This document shows, in pieces, positions 8,411 to 17,270 of a stretch of DNA of 56,950 bases (the first letter of the stretch is position 1; each line of letters begins with the position of its first letter). The notes below the pieces were generated by a model. It had not been told where the DNA came from. It was given only the letters and a program-made list of their open reading frames with translations, and ran no database searches. The DNA is from Anaerolineales bacterium UBA5797. Lineage in GTDB: Bacteria; Chloroflexota; Anaerolineae; Anaerolineales; Villigracilaceae. The stretch is from NCBI GenBank assembly GCA_002418205.1, contig DIDP01000060.1, positions 1 through 56,950 of the forward strand, given 5' to 3'. The position numbers and the translations under genes were made by a program.

Positions 8411-9109
8411 TCATTCCTCGTTGGGAGGCATCAGGTAACCGAGACCGGAACGCGTGACGATATGCTTCGGGCTGTGCGCGTCGTCCTCCAGTTTTTGGCG
8501 CAGGCGGGCAATGCTCACCCACAGGATCTCCTTGTCGGTCTTGTATTCGGGACCCCACACGCTGGTGAGCAATTCCTCGGAGGACATGATCTTGCCGACA
8601 TGATGGGCAAATTGCAATAACAGGCGGTATTCCGTCGCGGAAAGCGAAACGGCGGTTTCGCCTCTCCACACCTCGGCGCGGGCAAAATCGATCTTTAGAT
8701 TTCCGTGTGTAAAGAAACGGGACTGCCCGCCGATCTCGCTGGGAGGTTGTGCCCGGCGCAATACGGCACGGACGCGCGCCAGCAGTTCGGTGGCTGAGAA
8801 CGGCTTGACGAGGTAATCATCCGCGCCCAGGTCCAGACCACGGACGCGGTCCTGTTCGTCGCCTTTTGCGGTCAGTATGATGATGGGAGTGCTGGAGAAC
8901 TCACGAATGCGTTGCGTTGCCCCGAAACCGTCCAGTTTTGGCATCATCACATCCATCAACACCAGGTCGATCGGTTGGTTGGAAAAGACATCCACAGCCT
9001 GCGCGCCGTCCGCCGCAGTGACGACCTCGTACCCTTCCGTCCTCAGGTTCGCTTCGAGCAAACGCAAATAACGGGGCTCGTCGTCCACAATGAGAATGCG
9101 TTTTGCCAT
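8411..9109 (-). CDS. OmpR/PhoB-family response regulator
   Basis: 232 residues. The receiver domain spans residues 4-117 with DDE at 9-11, phospho-acceptor Asp53 in LVLMDVMMP, and Lys in DDYLVKP. A winged-helix DNA-binding domain follows (about residues 135-230), ending in VSIARLRQKLEDD and TRSGLGYLM. It is encoded 24 nt downstream of the GAF histidine kinase, its likely partner, and 21 nt upstream of receiver-TadZ. A GGAGG box precedes the ATG. Confidence 0.93.
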   Translation of the reverse strand: MAKRILIVDDEPRYLRLLEANLRTEGYEVVTAADGAQAVDVFSNQPIDLVLMDVMMPKLDGFGATQRIREFSSTPIIILTAKGDEQDRVRGLDLGADDYLVKPFSATELLARVRAVLRRAQPPSEIGGQSRFFTHGNLKIDFARAEVWRGETAVSLSATEYRLLLQFAHHVGKIMSSEELLTSVWGPEYKTDKEILWVSIARLRQKLEDDAHSPKHIVTRSGLGYLMPPNEE

Positions 9110-9133
9110 ACAGCCTCCTTCACGTCATGATGC

Positions 9134-10309
9134 TTAAGTAATGGGCAGTTCGATGAAAAACGTGGTTCCCTGGCCCGGAGTCGATTCTGCCCAAATCTTA
9201 CCACGATGTGCCTCAATAATCTGCTTGCAAATGTAAAGTCCCAGCCCGGTGCCGGTGGCTTTTTCGCTGCGCGCCCGGTAGAACCTATCGAAGATCAGTG
9301 GCAGGGACTCTGGCGGGATGCCGGGACCGCGGTCCATGAAAGAGACCACCAAAGACCGCCCGACCTCCTGCAGACCAACGAAGATCGGCGCGTTGGGTGC
9401 GTATTTAACGGCATTCGTAAACAGGTTCTCGAAGACCTGTGCGATCCGCACACCGTCGCCGTGGATGGTGGTCTGGGATTGGAGGTCCATGCTCACGTCC
9501 AATTCCTTATAACGGGAGCGGATGCGGGCGGCGGCATCCCGGATAACGGCATCCAGCCGCAGGGGTTGGAAACGAAGCGGCAGGGTCTTGCTTTGCAGGC
9601 GCGCCGATTCGAGCACGTTCTCGATCAATGAGGAGAGACGGTCCGCCTCTTCGTCGATGATCGTCAGGAATTCCTTCTCGGTCTCCTTATCCCAGGACGT
9701 ATCCTCGCGCAGGAGGCTGGTGCTGTACCCCTTGATGAATCCCAGCGGGGTGCGCAGTTCGTGTGAGATCGTGCTGACAAAGTCCTCCTGCAATTGCATC
9801 TGGCGTTTGAGCTTCTTAAGTTCCTCGTGCATTTGTTTCCAGTTGTTGCGTTCAAACCAGCCGGAAAGCAGTTCAACTGCGAGCGAGGCAATCACAAGAT
9901 GATCGTCCTCATACACAGGTCCACCGAACCGCACAAAGACCAGCGCCCCATTGATCAGGCCATCAGCACGCAGGGGCAGTCCCAGCAAATAGGCTTGTTT
10001 GACGCGATCTGCCGTTGCTGCATTCGGTTCCGGTTCCTGCACAAGCAGGTTCCGCCTGGCAAGAACCTGGCTCGCAAAGGTCTCTCCCCAGGCTGCGTCG
10101 GCTTCCGCGTCCTTCGCCCGCCCAATGGCACGCGCATACACGACCTCAAGCGTCCCTGTTTCGCTGTCCTGCAGGTAGACGGCGACATTATCGAAGACAA
10201 ACTCATGGCGAAGCAGGGCGAGAAATTTTTCAATGACCGTCCGCGCATCACCCGGCTCGCTGGTGATCCTCATCAACTCGTTAACGTAGGCGAACGTATT
10301 GGTGTCCAT
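9134..10309 (-). CDS. GAF-domain sensor histidine kinase
   Basis: 391 residues, cytoplasmic, with no membrane segments. A GAF domain (about 15-160) is followed by a short coiled coil, a HisKA domain with the phospho-accepting His183 in STISHELRTP, and a HATPase domain with an N box (FENLFTNAVKYAP), DRGPGIP and GTGLGLYICK. A soluble kinase with a GAF sensor suggests an intracellular signal. Gaps of 3 nt to the upstream kinase and 24 nt to the response regulator place all three in one operon. Confidence 0.92.
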   Translation of the reverse strand: MDTNTFAYVNELMRITSEPGDARTVIEKFLALLRHEFVFDNVAVYLQDSETGTLEVVYARAIGRAKDAEADAAWGETFASQVLARRNLLVQEPEPNAATADRVKQAYLLGLPLRADGLINGALVFVRFGGPVYEDDHLVIASLAVELLSGWFERNNWKQMHEELKKLKRQMQLQEDFVSTISHELRTPLGFIKGYSTSLLREDTSWDKETEKEFLTIIDEEADRLSSLIENVLESARLQSKTLPLRFQPLRLDAVIRDAAARIRSRYKELDVSMDLQSQTTIHGDGVRIAQVFENLFTNAVKYAPNAPIFVGLQEVGRSLVVSFMDRGPGIPPESLPLIFDRFYRARSEKATGTGLGLYICKQIIEAHRGKIWAESTPGQGTTFFIELPIT

Positions 10310-10312
10310 CGT

Positions 10313-11341
10313 TTATTTTGCACCGACCACAGCCAGCAGTGGGAACTTGAAGGTGGTGCCGTGTCCCTCCGCCGACTGCACATCGATCATCGAACCATGC
10401 GCCTCGATAATCTGCCTGACGAGCGAAAGTCCCAGCCCTGTGCCGCCATAATGCCGCGTGGTGGAACCGTCCAACTGGTGGAAGGGTTCGAAGATCTCAT
10501 TCAGGCGGCTGGGCGCGATGCCGATGCCCGTATCGGTGATGGAGACGAGCACGAGGTTCTCGCCCTCGCGCTTGACGCTCACCACCACGCTTCCCCCCGA
10601 GGACGTGAACTTGATCCCGTTATCGATGAGTTGACTCAACACCCAGCCAATCTTCTGCGAATCCGCCTGCACGAAGGGAACGCTTTCATCGATCTCCGCC
10701 CGCAGGTTCACGCCGCGATCCTGCGCCCTGCCAAGGTACGATTTGACCGCCAGGTTCGCGATGCGGCGGATATCCATGCTCTCCTGCTTGATGCTCATCT
10801 CGCCGCGCGATGCCAGCGATACCATGATGAGGTCTTCGATCAGGGTCTCGAGCTTGTTCGCGGATCCCTGGCTGACCTGGAGCGCGTGTTTCTGCTCACC
10901 GGTCACGGGTCCCAGCGATTCGGTGACGAGCAGTTCGATGTAGCCTTTGATGTGTGTGAGGGGAGTCCGCAGTTCGTGCGAAATGTTGGCAATGAAGTTG
11001 GCTTTCAACTGGCTGAGTTCGGAAACACGCTCGAGGGCTTTTTGCAGTTCCGCCGTACGTTCCTCCACACGGCGCTCGAGGGTGCGGTTGGCGGCTTGCA
11101 GGGCGTTGCGCAATTGCAGGATCTGTTCCGTGACCGCCTGGTCGAGGTCCGAGCGATTGATGAAGTTCAGGTCGATGAGCGCCTGTCCAAGCAGGATCGA
11201 ATTCCCTTTTTCGGCCTCCCGCAGTTGATATTCGAGGGCGCTTTGCAGATCTTCATTCGTGATCAGCCCCTTGTGAATCAGGTATTCCCCCATGCGAGGG
11301 ACCAGCATTTCAGGAGAGAGTTTTGGCGAAGGCTGTGACAT
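10313..11341 (-). CDS. Histidine kinase with N-terminal MshEN-like motifs
   Basis: 342 residues. The N-terminus holds two 24-residue units, at residues 16-39 and 50-73, both fitting the MshEN pattern RLGxxLLxxGLLxxxxLxxxLxxQ. The first (RMGEYLIHKGLI then LEYQ) is nearly perfect; the second (LLGQALIDLNFI then TEQ) lacks the Arg and one Gly. A coiled coil (about 78-110), a HisKA domain with His122 in ANISHELRTP, and a HATPase domain with DTGIGI and GGTGLGLSLV follow. In MshE and GspE proteins this motif pair binds cyclic di-GMP. No membrane segments. It is the first gene of the kinase/regulator/TadZ operon. Confidence 0.88.
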   Translation of the reverse strand: MSQPSPKLSPEMLVPRMGEYLIHKGLITNEDLQSALEYQLREAEKGNSILLGQALIDLNFINRSDLDQAVTEQILQLRNALQAANRTLERRVEERTAELQKALERVSELSQLKANFIANISHELRTPLTHIKGYIELLVTESLGPVTGEQKHALQVSQGSANKLETLIEDLIMVSLASRGEMSIKQESMDIRRIANLAVKSYLGRAQDRGVNLRAEIDESVPFVQADSQKIGWVLSQLIDNGIKFTSSGGSVVVSVKREGENLVLVSITDTGIGIAPSRLNEIFEPFHQLDGSTTRHYGGTGLGLSLVRQIIEAHGSMIDVQSAEGHGTTFKFPLLAVVGAK

Positions 11342-11364
11342 AATCCGTCAAGAGATTTCAGTCA

Positions 11365-12942
11365 TTACGATTGATAGACCCATTCTCCAGCCACCATTGT
11401 AGCCGAGGATTGCATGACAAGCAATTCATCCGGGTCGCAGGTGAAGGGATCTTTTTCCAGCACGATCAGGTCTGCCAGATGATTCGGGGCAAGCCTGCCG
11501 AGGCGGTCTTCCATGTACGCAGCATACGCGGGACCGAGGGCGTAGCCCGCGAGGGCTTCAGCCAGGGTCAATTTTTGTTCGGGGTACCAGCCGTCGGCGG
11601 AGGGGGAACCGTCGGCGCGGCGGCGGGTGATGCAGGCATGCAGACCCCAAAACGGATTCGGCGAGTCCACGGGCGCGTCCGATCCGAAGGCGAGCCGCGC
11701 GCCGTGATCCAATTGCGCCCGCCAGGCGTAGGAGAGTCTTGCGCGTTCGCCCCAGTATTCGTCCGCCATGCGCATATCGGAGATGGCATGGATCGGCTGC
11801 ATGGAGGCGACGATGTTCATTTTGCCGAGACGGTCCACATCATCGGGATGCAGCACCTGCACGTGTTCGATGCGGTGACGCAGATGCGGGAGTCTGCCCG
11901 CCTTTTCATAATTACGAAGTTGTTCGTAGGCGTTCAAGACCTCGTGGTTGGCGCGGTCGCCGATGGCATGGACGGTCATGCCCAAGCCAACCTGCGCGGC
12001 TTTGCGGCCATGCTCGAAGAGCTCCTCGCCATCCATATTGAGGATGCCGCGGTTGTTTTCCTCACCGATATAGGGCTGGAACATTGCGGCAGTATGCGGA
12101 CCCAGCGCGCCGTCCATGAACACCTTGACGTTGCCAATACGGAGCAGGTCACCGCCGAATCCGCCGCGCAGACCAAGCTCATACGCCTGATCGAGCAGTT
12201 CGACCGGGATGTTCTTCAGCACGCGCAATTTGAGTTTTCTCTCCGCGTGGAGTCTTTGCATCGCCATGAAAGAATCCCGCCGGTCGAAATCATGGATGCC
12301 CGTCAAGCCCATCCTCCAGAGAATGGGTTGGGCTTTTTCCATTGCGTTCGCGATCTCATATTCGGTGGGGTCGGGAATGACGTGTGCCACCAATGCCATC
12401 GCGGTTTCCAGTAATACACCTGTGACATTTCCATCTACATCGCGCTGGAGTTGCCCGTTTTGCGGATCGGGGGTCTGCGAAGTGATGCCCGCAAGTTTCA
12501 TGGCGGCGGTATTGACCAGCCCGGCATGCAATGACTTCGCCGTGAGATAGACGGGATTGTTCGGCGCGACCACATCGAGTTCGGCAGCAACAAGCCAGGC
12601 ACCCCATGTGTTCTGATTCCAACCGTGACCGAGAATCCACTCGCCGGGTCTGGAGGTCTTTACGCGTTCCGCCACGCGGCGCAGACATTCCTCCCTGGTA
12701 TCCGTTTCGCATTCGACCTTTTGCAAGCCCAATGAATACGCCTTGAAATGCAAATGCGCATCGGTCAGCCCCGGCAAAATCACGCGTCCGCCCATATCCT
12801 GTCTTTCGGCATTGGGATATCGCGATGATAAATCATCCACATCGCCAACCGCGAGGATCCATTCGCGATCGATGACGATGGTGGACGCGATCGGCTGTGA
12901 CTCGTGCAGGGTGTAAATCTTTGCGTTTTGGAGAAGTTTCAT
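11365..12942 (-). CDS. Amidohydrolase family 3 (YtcJ-like) metal-dependent hydrolase
   Basis: About 525 residues with an amidohydrolase-fold TIM barrel and the N-terminal metal ligands TDAHLHF near residue 65. Later His-containing motifs are HAIGDRANH, HRIEHVQ and FGSDAPVDSPNPF. YtcJ-like enzymes hydrolyse amides or formamides; the substrate is unknown. I prefer the ATG at 12942 (MKLLQNAKIYT); an in-frame ATG at 12957 adds five residues. It is cytoplasmic and lies between the kinase operon and parB on the same strand. Confidence 0.85.
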   Translation of the reverse strand: MKLLQNAKIYTLHESQPIASTIVIDREWILAVGDVDDLSSRYPNAERQDMGGRVILPGLTDAHLHFKAYSLGLQKVECETDTREECLRRVAERVKTSRPGEWILGHGWNQNTWGAWLVAAELDVVAPNNPVYLTAKSLHAGLVNTAAMKLAGITSQTPDPQNGQLQRDVDGNVTGVLLETAMALVAHVIPDPTEYEIANAMEKAQPILWRMGLTGIHDFDRRDSFMAMQRLHAERKLKLRVLKNIPVELLDQAYELGLRGGFGGDLLRIGNVKVFMDGALGPHTAAMFQPYIGEENNRGILNMDGEELFEHGRKAAQVGLGMTVHAIGDRANHEVLNAYEQLRNYEKAGRLPHLRHRIEHVQVLHPDDVDRLGKMNIVASMQPIHAISDMRMADEYWGERARLSYAWRAQLDHGARLAFGSDAPVDSPNPFWGLHACITRRRADGSPSADGWYPEQKLTLAEALAGYALGPAYAAYMEDRLGRLAPNHLADLIVLEKDPFTCDPDELLVMQSSATMVAGEWVYQS

Positions 12943-12982
12943 TTTGATCCCATCCAAGGCAACCAGCCGGTCGCCCCACGAC

Positions 12983-13831
12983 TCATGTCAATTTTTCCAA
13001 AAGCGAATCCAACTCTTCGTCGGAATAATAGTAGATGGTGATCGTGCCGCCCTTTTTGCCATGCTTGAAAGCGACCTTGGTCCCCAGGCTCGAACGCAGA
13101 CGACGTTCCACATCGTTCGCGTCCGCGCTCCTGGCTGTCCGCCTTTTCGACGCCGGTTTCTGCCCCGAATATTTTCTTGCCAACGCCTCTGTTTGACGGA
13201 CACTCAGATCGAGGTTGACGACCTGGTTCAACAGAACGTCCTGCGCCTTGGCGGAGTTCAATGCCAGCATGGCGCGCGCGTGACCTTCGGTGATGCGTCC
13301 ATCCACCAGCGCCTGCTTGACCGCGACCGAGGCATCCAGCAGACGCAGGGTATTCGTCACCGCGACGCGGCTTTTGCCGACGCGTTCCGCGATCGTCTCA
13401 TGCGACATCTTGAATTCCTTCGCAAGGTGCTGGTACGCCTCCGCCTCTTCGATGGGATTCAAGTCCGCGCGCTGGACGTTCTCGATCAGCGCCAGTTCGA
13501 GCAATTGCTGGTCGGTGGCATGACGGATGACCACCGGTACCGTCCGCAAACCCGCCTTGCGCGCCGCCTGCAAACGGCGTTCCCCCGCGATGAGGATATA
13601 GATCCCGTTCTTGCCGGGCGACACGATCAGCGGCTGGATGATCCCATGCTCGCGGATGGAGGCGGCAAGGTTCTCCAGTTCCTCGATATCGAATTTTTCG
13701 CGCGGCTGGCGCGGGTTGCGCTGGATGAGGTCAACGGCAATTTGCGTAATGCCGCCCTCACCGCCTGGCTTGGTTTGACCGGCGGGGATGAGGGCATCGA
13801 GTCCTTTGCCTAGACCGGAACGTTTGGGCAT
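12983..13831 (-). CDS. parB: Chromosome-partitioning protein ParB
   Basis: 282 residues. It starts with the basic MPKRSGLGKGLDALIP peptide typical of ParB for ParA contact. The CTP-binding ParB/Srx fold carries NPRQPR and GERRLQAARKAG. A central ENVQRADLNPIEEAEAY box, an HTH region for parS and a C-terminal dimerisation segment follow. A GGAG box lies 6 nt before the ATG. It is directly downstream of parA. I did not find an obvious parS sequence in the window by eye. Confidence 0.95.
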   Translation of the reverse strand: MPKRSGLGKGLDALIPAGQTKPGGEGGITQIAVDLIQRNPRQPREKFDIEELENLAASIREHGIIQPLIVSPGKNGIYILIAGERRLQAARKAGLRTVPVVIRHATDQQLLELALIENVQRADLNPIEEAEAYQHLAKEFKMSHETIAERVGKSRVAVTNTLRLLDASVAVKQALVDGRITEGHARAMLALNSAKAQDVLLNQVVNLDLSVRQTEALARKYSGQKPASKRRTARSADANDVERRLRSSLGTKVAFKHGKKGGTITIYYYSDEELDSLLEKLT

Positions 13832-13902
13832 AAGTTCTCCTTTTCAAACACGCAAGTCACAACGGTTTGACAATAAACGTTGTGTCCTGCACGTCCTTTG
13901 TG

Positions 13903-14682
13903 TTAATTGATCTTTACTCCATCGCCTTTCAGCAATTCCTTCGCGAGTGTTTCATACGCCTTCGCGCCGACGGATGCGGGCGAATAGGAAGAGATGGGAA
14001 GTCCATAGGAAGGCGCTTCCGCAAGGCGGATGCTGCGCGGCACAATGCTTTTGAAGACCTGCCCCGGAAAATGATTGTTGACCTCGTTCACCACATCGTG
14101 GGCGAGATTCGTGCGCGGGTCGTACATGGTCAAAACAACGCCGCGCACGCGCAGGTCCGGGAAAAGAGCCGAGCGGACGCGTTGGATCGTCTGCGTCAAT
14201 TGCCCGAGTCCCTCCAGCGCGAGATACTCGCATTGCACGGGGACCAATACGCCATCCCTTGCGGCGACCAGCCCATTGACCGTCAGGAGTCCCAGCGAGG
14301 GCGGGCAATCGATCAGGATGTAATCATATTTTTTGTCGAACGGTTCCAGCGCTTTTTTGAGGCGGAATTCGCGGCCCAGCTCGTCCACCAGTTCGATCTC
14401 GGCGCCCGCCAGCGAAGGGGAGGACGGCAGGAGCGAGAGTTGAAGGCGCTCGTTATAGAGGACGAACGAAGCCGGGGTATCGCCGTTCAACAGGGCTTCA
14501 TAGGTGCTGCCCTGGACGTTGTGTTTGTCCACGCCGAGGCTGGAGGTGGCGTTGGCTTGCGGATCGATATCCACAACCAGCACTTTCTGCCCCAGCTTCG
14601 CGAGATAGGCGGCGAGGTTGATGGCGGTTGTGGTCTTGCCCACTCCGCCCTTCTGGTTGACGAGGGTGTAGATGCGAGTCAT
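13903..14682 (-). CDS. parA: Chromosome-partitioning ATPase ParA/Soj
   Basis: 259 residues with the deviant Walker A NQKGGVGKTTTAINLA near residue 10, the DIDPQANATSSLG switch near residue 40 and a Walker B region DYILIDCPPSLG. ParA binds DNA non-specifically in the ATP form and moves ParB-parS complexes. Length and motifs are those of chromosomal Soj-type proteins. It is immediately upstream of parB, within a cluster typical of the replication origin neighbourhood. Confidence 0.95.
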   Translation of the reverse strand: MTRIYTLVNQKGGVGKTTTAINLAAYLAKLGQKVLVVDIDPQANATSSLGVDKHNVQGSTYEALLNGDTPASFVLYNERLQLSLLPSSPSLAGAEIELVDELGREFRLKKALEPFDKKYDYILIDCPPSLGLLTVNGLVAARDGVLVPVQCEYLALEGLGQLTQTIQRVRSALFPDLRVRGVVLTMYDPRTNLAHDVVNEVNNHFPGQVFKSIVPRSIRLAEAPSYGLPISSYSPASVGAKAYETLAKELLKGDGVKIN

Positions 14683-14683
14683 A

Positions 14684-14714
14684 TGATTTACGATTGACGA
14701 TTCATGATTTCGGA
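14684..14714. repeat. Short-period degenerate repeat (ATTTACGATT type)
   Basis: Between parA and the PfkB kinase the DNA reads as near-repeats of a 7-9 nt word: ATGATTTACGATTGACGATT then CATGATTTCGG. The same style of near-tandem words (GATTTACGATTTACG) occurs inside the DUF2298 gene near 34997-35018. It is one member of the dispersed family described in the findings. Confidence 0.5.
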
Positions 14715-14772
14715 TTTGTCGTGGTTGGTCTCAATATGCAGGATTTATGTTGCAACTTCTCAAACAAAATTA

Positions 14773-15624
14773 TTATTGCAAAACTTCCATCTTGCATTCC
14801 TCGATCTCCTGCGGTGTCGGTATTCCTTCCAGCCCGACGCGCAGAACGGAACGCGAGGCAAGGAGGGTCGCAAACCGCGTTGCCTCCCACGGGTCGCGCG
14901 TTTTCCACAGGCGGATAAAAAACGCCGTCGCAAAGATGTCGCCCGCGCCGGTCGCGTCCACCTCAGGGACATCGGGCGCGCGGAAGCGGCGGCGGTCGCC
15001 ATGCCAGTACAGGACTGCGCCTGCCGCGCCCTCGGTCAGCACCAATATCTTCGTCTGCTGCGCCAGATGCTCCACGAGGATGTCATCACCATTGACGTCC
15101 TCACGGCTGAGCACAACCGCATCCGCCCGCGACAAGGCAATTTCCGGATCCTTCCATTCACGCGCAGACACACGTCCTTCCGAATCCCATTGGCGCATCC
15201 AACCCTGCGGAGTGATCCCAAGCAGGGAGGGCGAAAAACCATCCGGCAGATCCGACTCCATCTCATCCGCAATCGGACCCAGATGGATGAGCGGGGCGTC
15301 ACGCCAGTTTTGCGGAACGCGTTGGAGATTGATGTTTGAAGCCCGGGCGCGCAGAGATTGCACGCGTCCATGGCTTGTATAAATATTCTCGTAGGTTGTG
15401 CTGTTTGGAGAATCGATCGAAACGATGCGAACGCTGTTCAAGGGTTCGAGGGAGGTTTCCATGCCGGATGCGGTCACGATCCCCACACGCAATCCAAAGG
15501 CACGCGCTGTCAATGCCGAGTATGCCGCCGTCCCGCCCAAACGCGGACCCTCCGGAGTAAGGTCATGCGCCACATGACCGATCACGAGATAATCCACAGG
15601 TTCGAACGGCATCAATTCAGACAT
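14773..15624 (-). CDS. PfkB-family sugar/nucleoside kinase
   Basis: 283 residues. The N-terminus VDYLVIGHVAHD and LGGTAAYSA fits the substrate end of ribokinase-like enzymes. The C-terminal DATGAGDIFATAFF holds the catalytic Asp and anion-hole glycines. Family members phosphorylate sugars or nucleosides in the cytoplasm; the substrate is unknown. It is located between the jag terminator and parA on the same strand, and is not normally part of this conserved cluster. Confidence 0.88.
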   Translation of the reverse strand: MSELMPFEPVDYLVIGHVAHDLTPEGPRLGGTAAYSALTARAFGLRVGIVTASGMETSLEPLNSVRIVSIDSPNSTTYENIYTSHGRVQSLRARASNINLQRVPQNWRDAPLIHLGPIADEMESDLPDGFSPSLLGITPQGWMRQWDSEGRVSAREWKDPEIALSRADAVVLSREDVNGDDILVEHLAQQTKILVLTEGAAGAVLYWHGDRRRFRAPDVPEVDATGAGDIFATAFFIRLWKTRDPWEATRFATLLASRSVLRVGLEGIPTPQEIEECKMEVLQ

Positions 15625-15660
15625 GAGCGAATTATACCGTGAGACGATTTACAGGCTTGT

Positions 15661-15717
15661 TAAAAAGCCTTTCCTCTTTCGACTTTCGCACAGACGGAAA
15701 GAAGAAAGAGGAAAGGA
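15661..15717 (-). terminator. Intrinsic terminator downstream of jag
   Basis: Perfect 13-nt arms CCTTTCCTCTTTC (15668-15680) and GAAAGAGGAAAGG (15704-15716) flank a smaller inner stem (CTTTC/GGAAAG). On the minus strand the hairpin is followed by CTTTTTAA. It would end transcription of the rpmH-to-jag operon before the PfkB kinase. Confidence 0.75.
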
Positions 15718-15736
15718 TTCCGGGATCGTGGGATGA

Positions 15737-16507
15737 CTAATCTTCCTTGGGAACGATGGTCACCTTGCGATAGGGTTCCTCGCCGGTACTTTCGGTCGTC
15801 ACTGCGGGATGATCGCGCAGCGCGATGTGAATGATGCGGCGCTCCGCGGCGGGCATCGGCTCCAGCGCCTGACGCCGCCCGTTCTTGGCGACCTGGTCTG
15901 CCATGCGCTTTGCCATCTGGATCAATTGTTTCTCGCGGCGTTCGCGATAACCCTCCACATCCACGGTCAACTGCACGAACTGCTCCGTCTCCTTGCCGAT
16001 GATCAGCGAAGCCACATATTGCAGGGCGTTCAGGGTCTCGGAGCGCCGCCCGATCAGCACGCTCAGGTCATTGCCGCGCACATCCACAAGAATGTAACGC
16101 CGTCCATCGCGGTCCGTTTCGCCGTAATGCGCGGAGACCTGCGCCTCCAACCCCATCATGTGGAGCAATTTCGATACGACCGATTCCGTGTGGTCGAGCA
16201 GGATGTCATGCTCGGGCTTGTCCTGGGATTTGTCGAGGGGCCGGGATATTGTCTCTTTAACGGGAGCAACTTCCGGCTCGGACTCAGAGACGGCTGGTTC
16301 CGTCTCGACAACCTCCGCCCCGCCGGATGGACTTACCGTCAAACGGACGCGCACCTGCGCCTTTCCCAATCCGAACAAACCCTTGTTGCCGGCGTCCAGC
16401 ACCTCGACGCTGACCGCATCTGCTGTAAGCCCCAACTGCTCCAGTCCCTGCGCAATGGCCTCTTCAACTGTGGGAGCGATGATCTCCAGCGTGGTTTTCT
16501 CGTTCAT
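15737..16507 (-). CDS. jag: RNA-binding protein KhpB/Jag (KH and R3H domains)
   Basis: 256 residues in the order Jag-N domain (residues 1-55, with the GNKGLFGLG loop), an acidic Pro/Glu linker (65-110), a KH domain (about 115-185, with LIGRRSETLNALQY) and a C-terminal R3H domain (EPMPAAERRIIHIALRDHP). It binds RNA and in Gram-positive bacteria acts with KhpA on envelope and cell-division control. A GGAGG box precedes the ATG. The yidC-jag pairing is conserved across bacteria. Confidence 0.93.
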   Translation of the reverse strand: MNEKTTLEIIAPTVEEAIAQGLEQLGLTADAVSVEVLDAGNKGLFGLGKAQVRVRLTVSPSGGAEVVETEPAVSESEPEVAPVKETISRPLDKSQDKPEHDILLDHTESVVSKLLHMMGLEAQVSAHYGETDRDGRRYILVDVRGNDLSVLIGRRSETLNALQYVASLIIGKETEQFVQLTVDVEGYRERREKQLIQMAKRMADQVAKNGRRQALEPMPAAERRIIHIALRDHPAVTTESTGEEPYRKVTIVPKED

Positions 16508-16522
16508 GCCCGCCTCCTTCGT

Positions 16523-17263
16523 TTATTTTCTCATACCCTTTGGTAATAAATTACGCCAGTTGGCTTTGCCCTGCGCCGCATATTGCACGATACCCAGCAC
16601 ATTACTCGTAACAAAATAAACCGCCAAACCGGACGGGAAGGTCAGCGCCAGCCAGCCCAGCATGAGGGGCATGGTGATCGCCATGGACTGTCCCATTGCC
16701 GCGCTCTGATCGTTGGGATTGGTGGAGGGCGGCAGTGTCAGCTTGGACTGGATGTAGGTGGTCACCGCAACCACGATCGCCAGGATGTAATACGGTTCCG
16801 GCTGACCGAGATTCATCCACAGGAACTTGCTGTTAAGGGGGATGAGCTGCGAGACATCGAGGAAGTCTGTGTTGATGCTCCTCGAAAGTTTGAGCAGGTC
16901 GAGCGGAGTTGCCGCCAGGGCGCGGATGATGCTCTGATACAGGGCAATGATGATCGGGAACTGGATCAATGTCGGCAGGCAGGAGCCGAAGGGGTTGATG
17001 CCTTTTTCGCGATAGACGCGCATCTGTTCCTGCGCCAGTTTTTCGCGGTCCTTGGCATATTTCTTTTGAATGGCCTGCCATTCCTTGTCGTTCTGCAGAT
17101 CCTGCATGGCTTTGGCGCCCTTCATCTGCTGGGCGTTGAGGGGCCACGTCACAACACGGATCAGGATGGTGAACAGGATGATCGCGATGCCAAAGTTATT
17201 CCCGATGACATCGTAGATCCATAACAATACGTTTATGAACAATGAGATGAAAAGATCCCACAT
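16523..17263 (-). CDS. yidC: Membrane protein insertase YidC/Oxa1
   Basis: 246 residues, a short YidC without the large periplasmic domain. The first transmembrane helix leads into IRVVTWPLNAQQ, which carries the conserved membrane-embedded Arg. A charged cytoplasmic coiled hairpin (about 55-95) and the FPIIIALYQSI segment follow, then three further helices. It inserts and folds inner-membrane proteins with or without SecYEG. Neighbours are jag (downstream, 15 nt) and a lipoprotein gene (upstream, 7 nt), where most genomes have yidD or rnpA directly. Confidence 0.93.
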   Translation of the reverse strand: MWDLFISLFINVLLWIYDVIGNNFGIAIILFTILIRVVTWPLNAQQMKGAKAMQDLQNDKEWQAIQKKYAKDREKLAQEQMRVYREKGINPFGSCLPTLIQFPIIIALYQSIIRALAATPLDLLKLSRSINTDFLDVSQLIPLNSKFLWMNLGQPEPYYILAIVVAVTTYIQSKLTLPPSTNPNDQSAAMGQSMAITMPLMLGWLALTFPSGLAVYFVTSNVLGIVQYAAQGKANWRNLLPKGMRK

Positions 17264-17270
17264 ATTTCCT

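Noticed and set aside
9794..11338. A 514-codon open frame on the plus strand
   Set aside because: It runs antisense to the two histidine kinase genes, has no recognisable domain and is rich in His/Arg/Asp codons typical of shadow frames in GC-rich DNA.
12983..14682. parS site near parAB
   Set aside because: I looked for TGTTTCACGTGAAACA-like words in and around parA, parB and their neighbours and found none; a diverged site cannot be excluded.
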